Source: Amphiduros pacificus (Eukaryota; Annelida; Polychaeta; Phyllodocida; Hesionidae). From it: a stretch of DNA of 64,000 nucleotides. The stretch lies in assembly GCA_949316495.1 (NCBI GenBank), contig OX439000.1:55900220-55964219 (forward strand), in the 5' to 3' direction. Within the stretch, counting starts at the first letter, position 1, and every line of letters starts with the position of its first letter. A program made the position numbers and the translations under genes. The notes under the pieces are model-generated. The model was not told the origin of the DNA. It made no database searches and saw only the letters and a list, made by a program, of their open reading frames with translations. Shown here one piece after another: positions 34,701 through 44,619 of the stretch.

Positions 34701-37542
34701 ATGCTTAATATATCTTATAGGTTATTTGACGTTAGTAGATGTGCACCCAAATTTGTTTTCAGACTATTCCTGGGAAGTAGAGAAAGATCAATGGGTTGAT
34801 GACCATTTTACTCCACCAGATGAATGACTCACAAAGCGGAAGTAGTTTCACAAAGCTGATTGGACAGAATATATTTAACTTCCTATTTTAACAAAATAAC
34901 TCCAGATATTTCCAAAGATGTGGATAATCCTGAGATCTGATATTAATCAGATCCGTGGTCAATATCAGATATGAGAGGCACCTGCCATTGTTCATCCTGT
35001 GGGATGAATATAGGATGAAAACAAATACCAAATAATTTGTGTTGATTAATAGGAACAGTGCATTTGTTTACATAATTCCACGACAGAACTTGAAATGTTT
35101 ACGACGACATGTTAACTTGGTGGACAGATAATTTAGTTTGCACAGTTATCAAGCAAAGATTGACAAGACCAGAACACAGGTTTTGCATTGTTATAGAATT
35201 AGTTTCAACCATTATCAACCCAATCACTGGAGACCAGGGGTTAGTCACGTGATTAGCATCATATGGTACCCACATGTCAAAAAGATTTGAACTGGTAAAT
35301 AACTGTCACTATAACAATATTTGTTTCTGTTGAGCAGACATATAAAGAAGATTTGAATATTTTCTTCAAATGTCTAATAACTTTAAAAATGAGACGTTAG
35401 TGATCTCATGCATTTTGAGAATATATTCAATATATTGTCAGAGCTTTGATCAGTTATAAATGTAAAGGGGTTGTGTCACGCCCAGATACAGGGTCTCTAA
35501 TATACCCGCCGTGGGCCTTCAAGATACATCTTAATATCAAACTTGAACATGGCTTATATTCACAAACTCTATCATAAGTACAGGTTACCATTATGCTAAT
35601 TTGGAAAAGTTCTCCTTTTAGTGAACACGGATAACCTGCAATATCTGTATCACAGTATAGGGTAACATTGGCAGGAGGTCATATTATTTCTCGGAATCTT
35701 TTTATGCAAGCAAATTGGCATATAGCTGTGTGATCTATAAGTGTATATGTATATATTCTGGTAATCAGAGAGCGCTATTGACAGAGGAAGAGTAAGGCCC
35801 GGAGACATACACATTCAGTTGTAGTATAGCGGCTACGAGCTTGGTGTTCCTCGATTAGCCCCATTGTTCGCCTCGGGGGGGTTACTTGGCTCTCACAGTG
35901 GAGTACTGGCAGGAACCTACAATTGCCATTGCCTTGCCACCATCTCCTTCTAAGGCTGCTGAACGAAGCAAATCTGACACTAATACTTAATCATGTGGAT
36001 ACTTTAAAGTAGTTATTTACTCATCCAGCATTCATACCAGCATTTTTGGGTTCTAGTAATAGTTTTGCTTTCAAGCATAGTGAGTAATGCCATTATATAC
36101 GAAGCACATGTCAAATCAGAATGTCACCATCTCAGTGCAATGTTTTTCGCACTGTGCCTGATTGAGGTTATTTTCCCAAGTATGGGTTGCAAATAAGGGC
36201 TACATGAGATCATTATTTATCTTAAATGTAATCTATTACAATTACAATGCGAAGAAGACTAAAGGCATTGACAGTGCACACAATTGTGATAAGGCCGTTT
36301 TCGTATGACAAACTCTATTATCACAAAAGCAACAACATGATTATTGTTTGATAGCATACCTGTGTGCATTAGTTAACATTTGATAAAAAGGAATATGCCC
36401 ACAAGACATATAAATTACCTTTTACTGAATATAGTAATGGCATTTCGATATGGTTATTTAAAACTATGTATCAGGGGTATATTATTGTTGTAATATGCTC
36501 ATCGTCATATTAATATATTTCAGAGGTTTATTATTGTTTCAACATGTTTATCATCAAGATGTTTGTATATTTCAGGGGTTTGTTATTGTTGTTCCAATAT
36601 GGTCATCATTAAGATGTGAATATAATTCTGTGATTTATTACTATTTCAATATGGTAATCATCATGATGTTTATATATTTCAGGGGTTTATTACTGTTTCA
36701 ACATGGTTATCATCATGACGTTTATATATTTCAGGGGTTTATTACTGTTTCAACATGGTTATCATAATGATGTTTATATATTTCAGGGGTTTATTACTGT
36801 TTCAACATGGTTATCATCATGATGTCCGTGTTCCTGTCCTCATTAGTTGTAAATGTTTGTAGAGCAGGGGAGAGTCGTAGAAATGTGCCAAAGTGGCTAA
36901 AAAAGGTGTGTACCTTGAAAAGGAACAATCAATTCCGTAATATCGGTTATTGTATAATATCCCGAAGTAAATTAATAAAGGAAAAACTTCAATTAGTCAA
37001 AAGGAAAAGTTATATACTATTCGTAATATGACCTGTTACTTTATGTTGAATCACTTGAAACCTTTTGACCAAATGTCTGTGTATCTGCTATGTTACAGTT
37101 GACCTTGGATTGGGTGGGCAGGATTTTATTCATGTCATCAAACTATGAACATTCCAAGGAATATGCAGACACTTGTGGTGATCCAGACACTGTCATACGG
37201 AACGAGGGCATGAGACGCACGTCGTCACTGCTCAATCTCGACAAGTACGGGCGGGAACGTCACGTGAGGGTCACGTGCAATGGCGCGTTCGATCCCAAGT
37301 ATCAGACGACAGTTGAACCTGGAGAAATCCAATCTCTAGTGGATGGACAAATGCAAGACATGAAAAAATCACTCAGCCATATCAAATCCAACCTGCTGGA
37401 GAGAACACGGGTGGAGTGGAAACAGCAACAGAACATTAGAATCTGGAGGGATGTGGCTCTGGTCATTGACCGAGTGTTCTTTCTTCTGTACATTCTTCTG
37501 ATTGTTGTGTCGCTGGCGACTTTGTTTCCTCGGCGCAGCTGA
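25514..37542 (+). CDS. Nicotinic acetylcholine receptor-like Cys-loop channel subunit (six exons seen)
   Basis: A ligand-gated ion-channel subunit of the Cys-loop (pentameric) family, nearest to nicotinic receptors, expected in the plasma membrane. The exons join in consistent phases: 25514-25706, 30912-31021, 33057-33517, 33615-33701, 36787-36905 and 37099-37542. They give about 470 residues without the signal peptide, whose exon was not found. Order: N-terminal helix EKHLIRYLLEDY; WLPDIMLYNS loop A; the 13-residue Cys loop (C133 to C147); M1 after MRRK; M2; M3; a cytoplasmic loop of about 120 residues; M4 ending FPRRS. Loop C lacks the vicinal Cys pair, as in non-alpha subunits. M2 is unusual (see its exon). 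Cation or anion selectivity cannot be stated from sequence alone. Confidence 0.95.
26258..27762. mobile_element. CG-rich TIR transposon, interrupted by another element
   Basis: Located in the first receptor intron. The ends are inverted: CAGTCACATTTGCGCCG at 26258 and, on the other strand, CAGTCACATTTGCACC ending at 27762. The body is full of CGGCCGG-type words, in contrast to the AT-rich surroundings. A diverged uninterrupted relative lies at 54093-54573 and shares the right half (AATCTTGC, GTACCGTGCGGTGCC, CTCCCCGGCGCCCGG). A second element occupies 26637-27581. No transposase ORF is present, so it is non-autonomous; the superfamily is unknown. Confidence 0.75.
26637..27581. mobile_element. 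TTAA-flanked foldback transposon, nested
   Basis: Starts GGGTATTTATGGGTGTTGGT just after TTAA (26633-26636) and ends with its reverse complement just before TTAA (27582-27585). The terminal repeats are about 43 bp and nearly identical. Further inverted matches continue inward: CACTGTGATCCTAGTGAAAC (26977) against its complement near 27151, and AGTTCTGCAGATT (26904) against AATCTGCAGAACT (27231). Much of the 945 bp is therefore one long imperfect hairpin. TTAA targets suggest piggyBac- or Kolobok-type transposition. There is no transposase, so it is non-autonomous. Confidence 0.85.
28770..28990 (+). CDS. Unidentified exon-like ORF inside a receptor intron
   Basis: After an acceptor-like CAAACATTGCAG (ending 28762) the frame reads LLVCLNMGCRSLPISVFKA, then CCIQNVHIVQERSATSCSRR and SEQTAKNTYHVTSL, before a stop at 28988. 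Cysteine spacing and composition look protein-like. I recognise no family. It lies between receptor exons A and B on the same strand but has no place in the receptor fold, so if real it belongs to another gene, a retrocopy or a mobile element. Confidence 0.25.
29487..29656 (+). mobile_element. TTAA-type MITE, copy B (internally deleted)
   Basis: A 170-bp version of the family at 4957 and 60062. It is flanked on both sides by TTAA (29483-29486 and 29657-29660). It starts AGTTTCCATGAAATCACAAA and ends TTTCATGAAAGCT. Only the two outer thirds of the full element are present. This copy gives the cleanest evidence for a TTAA target duplication. Confidence 0.8.
29938..30627. repeat. 51-bp minisatellite, about 13 units, intronic
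   Basis: Very homogeneous units of 51 bp (TGCCACTTCTCACATGATGT, then GTTCCCACACGACTATGTCC, then ACGTAAATATG), ending 285 bp before receptor exon B. Because 51 is 17 codons and the unit has no stop in one frame of each strand, a 221-codon plus ORF (repeat CHFSHDVFPHDYVHVNM) and a 236-codon minus ORF (repeat VGTHHVRSGTYLRGHSR) run through it. Neither has flanking coding sequence, so I treat both as repeat artefacts. Each unit holds the near-palindrome CACATGATGTG. Confidence 0.95.
30912..31021 (+). CDS. Receptor exon B: loop A region
   Basis: 110 nt, the classic size for this nicotinic receptor exon. Encodes KWKDEYLRWDPADFNGV, then ATVRLSSNLLWLPDIMLYNS. WKDEYLRW supplies the loop D side Trp and LLWLPDIMLYN the loop A Tyr. 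The acceptor is CTGTTGTTAG. The donor is AACTC followed by GTAGGT. The final Ser codon is completed by the first base of exon C. Confidence 0.95.
31622..31719. repeat. 20-bp tandem repeat, about 5 units
   Basis: Units of CTGTGTGAACCTGTCTTGTA with small variants, in the intron between receptor exons B and C. No function is evident. Confidence 0.85.
31725..32640. other. Intron sequence without recognised features
   Basis: AT-rich receptor intron. No repeat or coding signal that I can name. Confidence 0.5.
32648..33056 (+). repeat. Tandem array of duplicated 3' splice sites (65-bp unit)
   Basis: Each full unit holds a branch-point-like GGCTGATTGTAACTG, a pyrimidine tract, TTCCACAG, and a copy of the start of exon C (AGCTGATCCTAAG and variants). 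Acceptor AGs end at 32693, 32758, 32823, 32888 and, for the real exon, 33056. The first four are spaced exactly 65 bp apart. Two degenerate TTCAG acceptors end at 32965 and 33004. Upstream copies read into stop codons before joining exon C, so 33056 is the productive site. Confidence 0.95.
33057..33517 (+). CDS. Receptor exon C: Cys loop to M1 and start of M2
   Basis: Encodes ADPKSELRDVLAVVDNNGTV, the Cys loop starting CSLDVTNFPFDNQNC, loop B (FGSWTHTMREVDV), a region in place of loop C with no CC pair (SSDWEINSTVAEKK, then TNAYAVLTFQLSMRRK), M1 (LVFASYILTLPCVFLACLTL) and the short LPPDRPDRTAL linker. The exon covers what vertebrate genes split into several exons. Potential N-glycosylation sites are NGT and NST. 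The donor is GCCCTTG followed by GTAAGA. Confidence 0.95.
33615..33701 (+). CDS. Receptor exon D: pore helix M2
   Basis: Encodes AMSIFASFLVLLLILVEA, then APPTASSVPVL. Aligned without gaps to LPPDSGEKMTLGISVLLALT of ordinary nicotinic subunits, the inner ring Glu-Lys (-1', 0') becomes Asp-Arg, position 2' is Ala, and the 9' gate leucine is Ala (about residue 260). The 20' Glu is kept. No Pro-Ala-Arg anion-channel signature is present. Acceptor TTATCGTTGCAG and donor TTAG followed by GTAAGT are both strong. Confidence 0.93.
33705..36490. other. Receptor intron, mostly featureless
   Basis: Short ORFs at 33842 and 34249 carry no recognisable motif. Near 35800-35950 there is a GC-richer patch, which I cannot assign to a repeat family. 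Confidence 0.45.
36500..36786 (+). repeat. Second tandem array of duplicated 3' splice sites (52-bp unit)
   Basis: Units of 52 bp consist of TTTATATATTTCAG plus the first 38 bases of exon E (starting GGGTTTATTACTGTTTCAAC). Acceptor AGs end at 36523, 36575, 36682, 36734 and, for the real exon, 36786. A degenerate unit without a clear AG sits near 36630. The three downstream units are almost identical. Because 52 is not a multiple of three, using the next acceptor upstream shifts the frame. Confidence 0.95.
36787..36905 (+). CDS. Receptor exon E: M3
   Basis: Joined to exon D it reads SVPVLG, then VYYCFNMVIIMMSVFLSSLV and VNVCRAGESRRNVPKWLKK. The M3 helix and the conserved PKW motif at the start of the cytoplasmic loop are clear. 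The phase fits only if GG from this exon completes the last Gly codon of exon D, which fixes the acceptor at 36786. The donor is AAAAAG followed by GTGTGT. Confidence 0.92.
37099..37542 (+). CDS. Receptor exon F: cytoplasmic loop, M4 and stop
   Basis: Starts LTLDWVGRILFMSSNYEHSK directly after PKWLKK. The loop contains RRTSSLLNLDKYGRE, a possible phosphorylation region, then an amphipathic segment (IQSLVDGQMQDMKKSLSHIK) before M4 (ALVIDRVFFLLYILLIVVSL). The protein ends ATLFPRRS, very close after M4 as in the family. The acceptor is GCTATGTTACAG. The stop codon is at 37540-37542. Confidence 0.95.
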   Translation: MTLDWVGRILFMSSNYEHSKEYADTCGDPDTVIRNEGMRRTSSLLNLDKYGRERHVRVTCNGAFDPKYQTTVEPGEIQSLVDGQMQDMKKSLSHIKSNLLERTRVEWKQQQNIRIWRDVALVIDRVFFLLYILLIVVSLATLFPRRS

Positions 37543-37810
37543 CAACAAGACGCCCGCTGAGAGTAAAGATGGTGGCAATATGAGAGTGTCACTCACCTGA
37601 CTGTCTCTCATATCGTCTCAGTCCCCACCTCCTGCAGCGGCGTCTTATCCTCTCACTCATAAAGCAAATTATTGCCATGAGATTTGGTCATTCATTCTGC
37701 AAGATGAAAGTTCTTATTTCACTCAAATCTATTACTATTCTGAGCAAAACAAAAATGTCCATGTGCATATTTATTCCAAGATTTATATATTTATTATATG
37801 TACTAATACT

Positions 37811-37816
37811 ATTAAA
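37811..37816 (+). promoter_or_regulatory. Candidate polyadenylation signal
   Basis: ATTAAA, 269 bp after the receptor stop codon and the clearest such hexamer in the first few hundred bases downstream. Its use is an inference. Confidence 0.35.
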
Positions 37817-37819
37817 ACT

Positions 37820-38860
37820 TGAATGAGAAAATTATAATTCTATGATTATTGTAAATATTCTAGAAGTAAAATTGAAGGCCATCATAACGTTGTAAATCAA
37901 ACAACAAAGACAAGATGTCATTGATTTAGAATAGCATTACTTACTAAAGACTAAAATGTTCTTTTTTGGTTTTATAAGATTGATATTGTATAACTGTCGT
38001 CAGCCTAATCTTTATAAGCCATAAAATATGGCCCAAAAGGGATGGCCCATTAATCATTTTGCAGAATGTGGAGGAAAAGAAAAATCCCAGATATCACATT
38101 GCCAAATTCTAAATTCACAATGCCATATTTCAAATGCACAAGGTCATTCAATATTAATGTTTTCAAGTTTAACTATTAACTAAATTGTCTGGTTCAAAGT
38201 GACTTGTTTGATTGAAAAAAAAACATGCAGTTTTTGGGGCCAGAATTGGAAACATCCTGAATTTGTTATAGTTTATAATTTGAAGTTTGTCACGAATTTC
38301 AATTGATATTTTGTACAATACACTTTATATTCAAAATATACTTACAGTTACATACTTACATAAATTTAGAATATCGACCAAAGTCTTTATTAAATTGATA
38401 TTTACCCTGCTAAAATCGTTTCTACTCCTTTTATGATGGTTATCAAAAGGGGTTGCAGTGTCCCGCGATATTTGTGGTATTGATGGGGTTTAAAACATGT
38501 CTTTCTTCCATCAATGTGAAGATACCAGAGATATGGACCTTATCCCATGACACCTGACAAAGTCTATATAATGTAATAGGCAATCCCTGACAGACCCCAA
38601 TGATATTAAATACACTGCAAATAGTTGTAACCGTATATTTGTTGTTGAACTACAGAAACAGTTGCTGACATCACTTTTACCAGCTGTACCAGCACTTTTA
38701 CCAGCTTTTAACAGCACTGTTACCGAAGATCAACAGCAACTTCTATATTTTGCGTTTACAGTAACTTTTGCTGTATAATATTATGATTCTTTGTCCATGA
38801 CACAACACATATTTCGCAATCAGGTACCCATTTTGAGCTGATCACATTCTGTTAAATAGC
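37820..38860. other. Non-coding stretch after the receptor gene
   Basis: AT-rich, presumably 3' UTR and intergenic. No gene seen. Confidence 0.45.
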
Positions 38861-38879
38861 ATTCTGTTAAATAATTCGA

Positions 38880-38935
38880 TTTGATAATCTTCTGGTAGAT
38901 AATTCGATTTGATAATCTTCTGGTAGATAATTACA
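38880..38935. repeat. 28-bp direct duplication
   Basis: Two adjacent identical copies starting AATTCGATTTGATAATCTTC and ending TGGTAGAT. They abut the possible minus-strand exon. Confidence 0.85.
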
Positions 38936-39166
38936 TTTCCTTCGCCGTCCACAGACGTTCCTCAAATCCTCCGAACCTCATTTCCTGTATATCTCTTGTA
39001 ATCATTTGCGAGCTGGTCTCTAATTGGCACAGAATTCTGCTGATAACCTCCTCCATTGTGTCCTGGTAGAGATCATCAGTGTTCTTTGACAGCAATTTGC
39101 GGGCGAAAGACAAATTAAGTTTATTGCCCCAAAAGGTGCCACAAAAATCGTTTAATAGTGCATCCA
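38935..39166 (-). CDS. Possible terminal exon of an unknown minus-strand gene
   Basis: The minus frame reads VDALLNDFCGTFWGNKLNLS, then FARKLLSKNTDDLYQDTMEE, SRILCQLETSSQMITRDIQE and MRFGGFEERLWTAKEM before a stop. It is helical, charged and of balanced composition, clearly unlike the AT-rich surroundings. An acceptor-like TTTTGACTTTCCAAAG ends just upstream (minus sense). If real, it converges tail to tail with the receptor gene. I do not recognise the family and found no upstream exon. Confidence 0.35.
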
Positions 39167-39169
39167 CTT

Positions 39170-40738
39170 TGGAAAGTCAAAATGTGCTCTGTTACGGGGA
39201 AAGGAGCATATCTGTTTTAACAATGTTTCGCACATTGATCGTATATTTGAGGTTTTATATATTCGTAAAACATGAACACCATAATTATGATTGTCCTATC
39301 TTTTTGACATAATAATTATTGATCAATACGGCTTTTAATCCTAGCAGAACATGTACCTTATTAGTAACCTTATTAGTGACTCTTTCAGTTATAAGGTGAA
39401 AGTTGTGCAATGTGCAAAGTTGTTCAATGTGAATTCCTTGAATTTCGATGTTAAATTTTAATAATTTTATCAATCTGACAAAGTAAATCTTTTTTTATCA
39501 TTAAAAGTTGATTTTTATAATTAGTTTTCAAATCTACACTATAGAATATGTTTCATTGTTTATCTATGAATAGCATTTGAGTATATGTGAAAAGTAGAAT
39601 ATCGAGATTATTGGCAAAATATATGTCATGGTAATAAGATATTTAAAATTGGGGGAAATAATGTCTTCCAAAATGCTTTTATTCCACCAATTAAGTACAA
39701 TCCTCTAGTTTGGTCGCAAATTGAACAGCGTGTAATGAAACGATTTTTGACAAAATCTATATTTATCTTTAAAAAATCACAAAATCGATATTTATCTTTA
39801 AAAATATCAAAAGAGAAAGAAATTTAAACGAAGCTAAAATTATTCATATTTCGACCATTTACTTCCACCTTTCAATAAAAGTGATATCCAATGTTGAATT
39901 TTGTCTGAATTTTGTTTTTAAAGAAGCAAATGTCCTGAATTATATTTGTTTTAATTGAAATCTTGAGGAAAAATCACTTGCCACCAAATAGATTACTTCA
40001 GAATTTTGGGAAATGAGTTGCTCTGATGCCCCAGCCAGGGCTAATAGAGCAGTCATATATAATCACTATATCATGCCTCCAATGTATTTACATCCCCCTG
40101 AACAATAATCTACCTTCTATTCGGTTTCCTTCGATTTATTATATTCTTGCACTGTTCCATTGGTGCGTGTACAGGAAGTTGCATGCTATAATGTGTGATA
40201 AGCTCTCGCATAAAGGAAAAAAACTAACAATTTTGAATAAGGTATTCATGTGAAATGTGTATTTTAGTATGAATATTTAAAAGTTACTAACGTAAACGTA
40301 ACTGGAAAAACAGTAAACATTTTTACTGTGAATTATAACATTACAATACTGTAAAATCTAAAGCAATACTTATTGTTATATTGTATCATTTAAACTAAAC
40401 CAAATATGATAAAAAAATGGATATTTATAATAAATTGAAAGGAATGGAATGTTAATCTTCCAACTGTTCAAAGGTTCTATTGAGAAATATCAGTTATGTA
40501 TGTATACATTGTTCACCTATATGAGTCTTTTCATTGACATTTATAGACGCTCATTTATTTCTGTGGGTATTGGAAGTATGTTCTTTTTTACCACCAACTT
40601 GTGTTTCAATTGAGCTGTACATACTGAAACTGAATGTGGATAATTTGGCAATGATCAGTTGTTTTCTTATTATTATTATGTTCTGGGTGCGTGTTTTCAT
40701 TCTTGTTGTCCAAATAAATGTCTTTCTGATGTCCTGCA

Positions 40739-40770
<32 letters not shown>

Positions 40771-41055
40771 TGTAAATATATAATGAGAGTTTTCCTTTGC
40801 TTTGTACCCTCTCATTTCCAAGAACGACAAAGCGAGATGCCGAGTCATAATTGCGATAACTTTGTAAACCTTTGGCCATGTGAATAACTGATAACTGTTA
40901 AACTTTATCCCTTTATAGTGGATTTTTTTTAAAGACAACAGCCTTTCCTGTGTATAAAATCAAACACGTCTTTGATGATATTTTAAATCTTGGTACATTC
41001 TCTAGAAGAATTATAATTGAATTATATTTGATTGCATCCCTTCGGAAACATTCCA
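39170..41055. other. Non-coding stretch with a TA microsatellite
   Basis: TA repeat at about 40740-40762, followed by CACATTGTAAATATATAATG, which resembles one arm of the hairpin at 6974-7063. Overlapping ORFs on both strands here are AT-driven and not called. Confidence 0.5.
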
Positions 41056-41062
41056 TAATCTA

Positions 41063-41581
41063 AGCATTCATGAAAGCATTCATGAAACTACAGAGGTCAC
41101 AGGCAATTTTACACAGTTTTGGGGTATGCTTAATTCATGTGTGACCAAGCTATCTCACTAAAATCAACCAAAATACACTGACCATGGTCTGCTAAAAGTG
41201 CCAAGTAATGGCTGTACTCTTTTGAGAAATCGTGTGACCTCTATTGTGGTTTGTCAAAGTGATAGGCCTGTACCATTGGACAAACATTAATGGACAAACA
41301 GGGCTCTGTTAGCTAAGTCACTCCATTGTCCCAATCTGAAGGTGCCCCACTGTTAGCAAGACTTCTCTTAGCAGGTGTCTGCACAAGATCACTGGTCAGC
41401 AAAACAAGGTTTGTCGACAAAGTGTCCAATAGATGATTTGGATTTTAGCAGAAGACTCATCCACATTCAAATTTATGTAGGGGACATATGATAGGTAATA
41501 ACTTTTGATCGCAACGTTTGGGATGAGAAAATTTATATTGTGCAAGGAAAAAGTGCTTGGAAACCTTATTTCATGAATGCT
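41063..41581 (+). mobile_element. TTAA-type MITE, copy C
   Basis: Same orientation as the copy at 60062. The start is duplicated (AGCATTCATGAA twice in a row). Internal landmarks CACTAAAATCAACCAAAATA and CTGACCATGGT match other copies. It ends TTTCATGAATGCT, followed by TTAA at 41582-41585. Confidence 0.85.
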
Positions 41582-41589
41582 TTAAGGAT

Positions 41590-42500
41590 TTACGGGGTCA
41601 TTCAGACGAAGGAAAATCAATGATGCATCATAACATCATAAGCATTCTCCAAAAATTATATAAAATAATATAACGTTAAAATTTCTGATTCTTTATTTTT
41701 TCAAAGGATGATTACTAATAAGTATCTCTTTCAGATGGTTACATTTCATATTAAAGTATTTTGTACTTTATTGTGAAATAAGAACTATTGTTTGTTAAAT
41801 GTTTTATTCTCTATCTATCTATATATTCTGTTGAAGTGCAGAACATGTTTTGCAGATGACTGTGTGCCGAGGAGGTCAATCGGTCAGACCTGTAAGTCAC
41901 GTGATGTCATGTGGATCCCTTTGTTCAAGCTGTTTAAAAAAACATGATTCATTGATGTGTATTAAACTGTCATGTGCCATTTCTTACTTATAAGTATAAT
42001 TGTTATTATTTTATTATCTTGACCTTGATAATTTAAAAAGTGTTAATAACAATTGTGATGAGATATGTGAAATATTATTAATAAAACGCAGAGTGCCTTT
42101 GTGTTTACCAAAAATAGTATTTCTGTTGATATTAATTTTCATACCCTCCAAAACAGGACTATAAATCTGACTGTCAACTGATTGAGAAAGGAATATAAAT
42201 AGATTTTATTTGTACTGGCGGTTGTACTGATTGGTCAGTTTACGTGTCAGACACCTGATTACAGTTTTAACCTGCTGTGGGCCAATTCAGATTTGATGAT
42301 ATTTTTGTGAGCAAGGCAAGTATTAATAAATTCCAAATTTAGAATGGAACCAAATATAGGGTAATGACTGCAGAGGGAGTAATTGAATACTACCTATGTG
42401 ATGCAGAGTATAATTGTTATTGTAATCTTACAATTTAGGTCACATTCATATTTAGTAAAATAATAGATGAAAATATCTATAGGAATAGTACAATAAATAA
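41590..42500. other. Non-coding stretch with one micro-exon-like segment
   Basis: At 41856-41891 a 36-base segment sits between a good acceptor (AACATGTTTTGCAG) and a good donor (GTAAGTCACG). It could encode a 12-residue micro-exon. With no neighbouring exons the pairing may be chance. The rest is featureless. Confidence 0.3.
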
Positions 42501-42507
42501 TTCCGCT

Positions 42508-42695
42508 GCAGTTGGTGAGAGCACACGTTAATTACACCAGTTTCTCTGTGATGATCTTGGGTTCGATTCTCGACCATGTCATGAGGCCCTTGCCATGAAA
42601 ATTCACAGCACTATTTCTGCTACAAGTGGGTCTCGTCATGAAATGATTGAAATAATGGTGAAAATGATTCGAAATCCAAAACAAATAAACAACTA
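42508..42695 (+). mobile_element. tRNA-derived SINE, copy 3
   Basis: A-box remnant TGCAGTTGGTGAGAGCACAC, B box GGGTTCGATTCTCG, then GCACTATTTCTGCTACAAGT and TCGTCATGAAATGATTGAAA. The tail is A-rich with AAACAAATAAAC. It is shorter than the copy at 1314 through loss of part of the middle. Confidence 0.75.
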
Positions 42696-42699
42696 ATCA

Positions 42700-43915
42700 A
42701 AATCCAGGGAACGTGTTAGATAGATCTTCGGTTCGATTGTGCATGTGACCCCATTAACATTTCTCGGCTGTGAAATGTGAATGTCTCTTACAATCTCAGC
42801 AGAATATTCTGCCATGTCACACGATGTGATCAATTTCGCAAGCGTAGACCGCGCGACCCTAATTTCGAAGTTTATTTCATACATTTTCGCAAGACACTTA
42901 CCTTTGAACTTTAGATATGCAGTGATATTTTATATACCATATAAAAACTATTCGATTCTTTTTATACTGTCGATTTTCCAGGATTTTCATTCGTGGAGGG
43001 CAATCTATTTGCCCAAGTGACTGGGATGATGGGTTCATTGGGCACTTTATTCACAAATGTTTTTCTTCCCATGGGCTACATCAGTAGAAATAACGCTTTA
43101 ACTGTGAGGGACACATCCACAAATGACACATGACTGAATGTGGAAAATATTGATATCCTGAGTTATTTGAAACAACATCAATAATAACAACTTATTGTTG
43201 GTTAATTTATGAAAGTATATATTATAATTCAAAGAAAAAAAGTTCAATGCTGAAAATAAAATGAAAATAATGTCAGTCAATTTTGAGATTAATTAACAAG
43301 CCAAATTTGGATAGAAATAGTTTGAATGTGGGAGGTGTACAAAAGTTGAATATTGACGGACTAAATTGATCCAATGCAATATTTTAAAGTTCCATACATA
43401 TAAAATATGAGTTTATTTTCAGAAAATAACCCCCAATAATTTGGTCTAATCATGATGGTACATAAAAAATGATAATAAATTATCAAAGTTTGTGGAAAAG
43501 AAAAACATCAGGTGACAAGAAATGTATTAAATATAGACACAAATGGATTAGCTCGTTGAAAAATTTTCATATATTTTATTGTTTTCTTCAATAAGAGAAA
43601 GGTGCTAAAATTATTTCTTGAAATTGTAAAATGTGTTCTATTTTTGGCGCCGTTTGTGCTGGGTGAAAGTGACACCATGTACCCACTGAAATAGGAAGAC
43701 TTTTACTACCCATTTCATATTCAATGTCCCTCATTTCTAGTGACGAAGGATATCTTTAGTTGTGGAGGTATCCATGAGCTGTCTACAAACCAAATGATAA
43801 GAATAGATTTTATCTCAGCCATGTATATATATATATAGTATTACTATTTATAAACTAATGGTATGAAAACTCTTGCACCTCATTTGAGACAATCAACTAT
43901 TTCACATTGAATTTA
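42700..43915. other. Non-coding stretch, no gene seen
   Basis: Open frames at 42693 and 42781 on opposite strands overlap and show no family resemblance. Nothing else noted. Confidence 0.4.
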
Positions 43916-43929
43916 AAATGTTATGTACA

Positions 43930-44190
<261 letters not shown>

Positions 44191-44295
44191 ATCCTAACAT
44201 TTAAAGGATAATTTCCATACAATGCCAAGTTTTGGTTGTTTCTTTGGGGATTTACATGACTTTCAACATTGTATATGTTCTACCTGTTGTGTTAG

Positions 44296-44610
44296 TCATG
44301 TAATTATTTGTATAATTGTTTGAGTTTTTCCCATTCTAGAGTCATTGCATTTTGCCTTGATAAGGTGGTTTGAGGTGTGTTTGTGCTGTGGTAAACCATT
44401 TAAAGTTCCCTCAATGAAAGCCATTTGTGTGCTGATTTTTATACGGGTGTCCAGAAGGACAATATCCTGTTTTGAGATTTCCATGATGTATTTGATGGTG
44501 GGACGGGTGCATATATTGTTCCAATTCATGTGCTTTATTTTCTCCACAAGTGAACATCATAAAGATATCATCTATAAATTATTCAGATATGTTTGGTTTT
44601 ACGTTCCTCG
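44296..44610 (-). mobile_element. Penelope-like element RT fragment (fossil)
   Basis: On the minus strand a FIDDIFMMFTCGE segment is followed by PTIKYIMEISKQDIVLLDTR. These match the catalytic YIDD block and the following HPTIKFTMEIS-type block of Penelope-like reverse transcriptases in order and spacing. The element is broken and strongly truncated. No GIY-YIG domain or terminal repeats were seen. Age: old. Confidence 0.6.
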
Positions 44611-44619
44611 GCCAAAGCA

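Noticed and set aside
40534-40938. Overlapping ORFs on both strands around a TA microsatellite
   Set aside because: Composition is driven by AT-rich and TA sequence. No motif or splice support.
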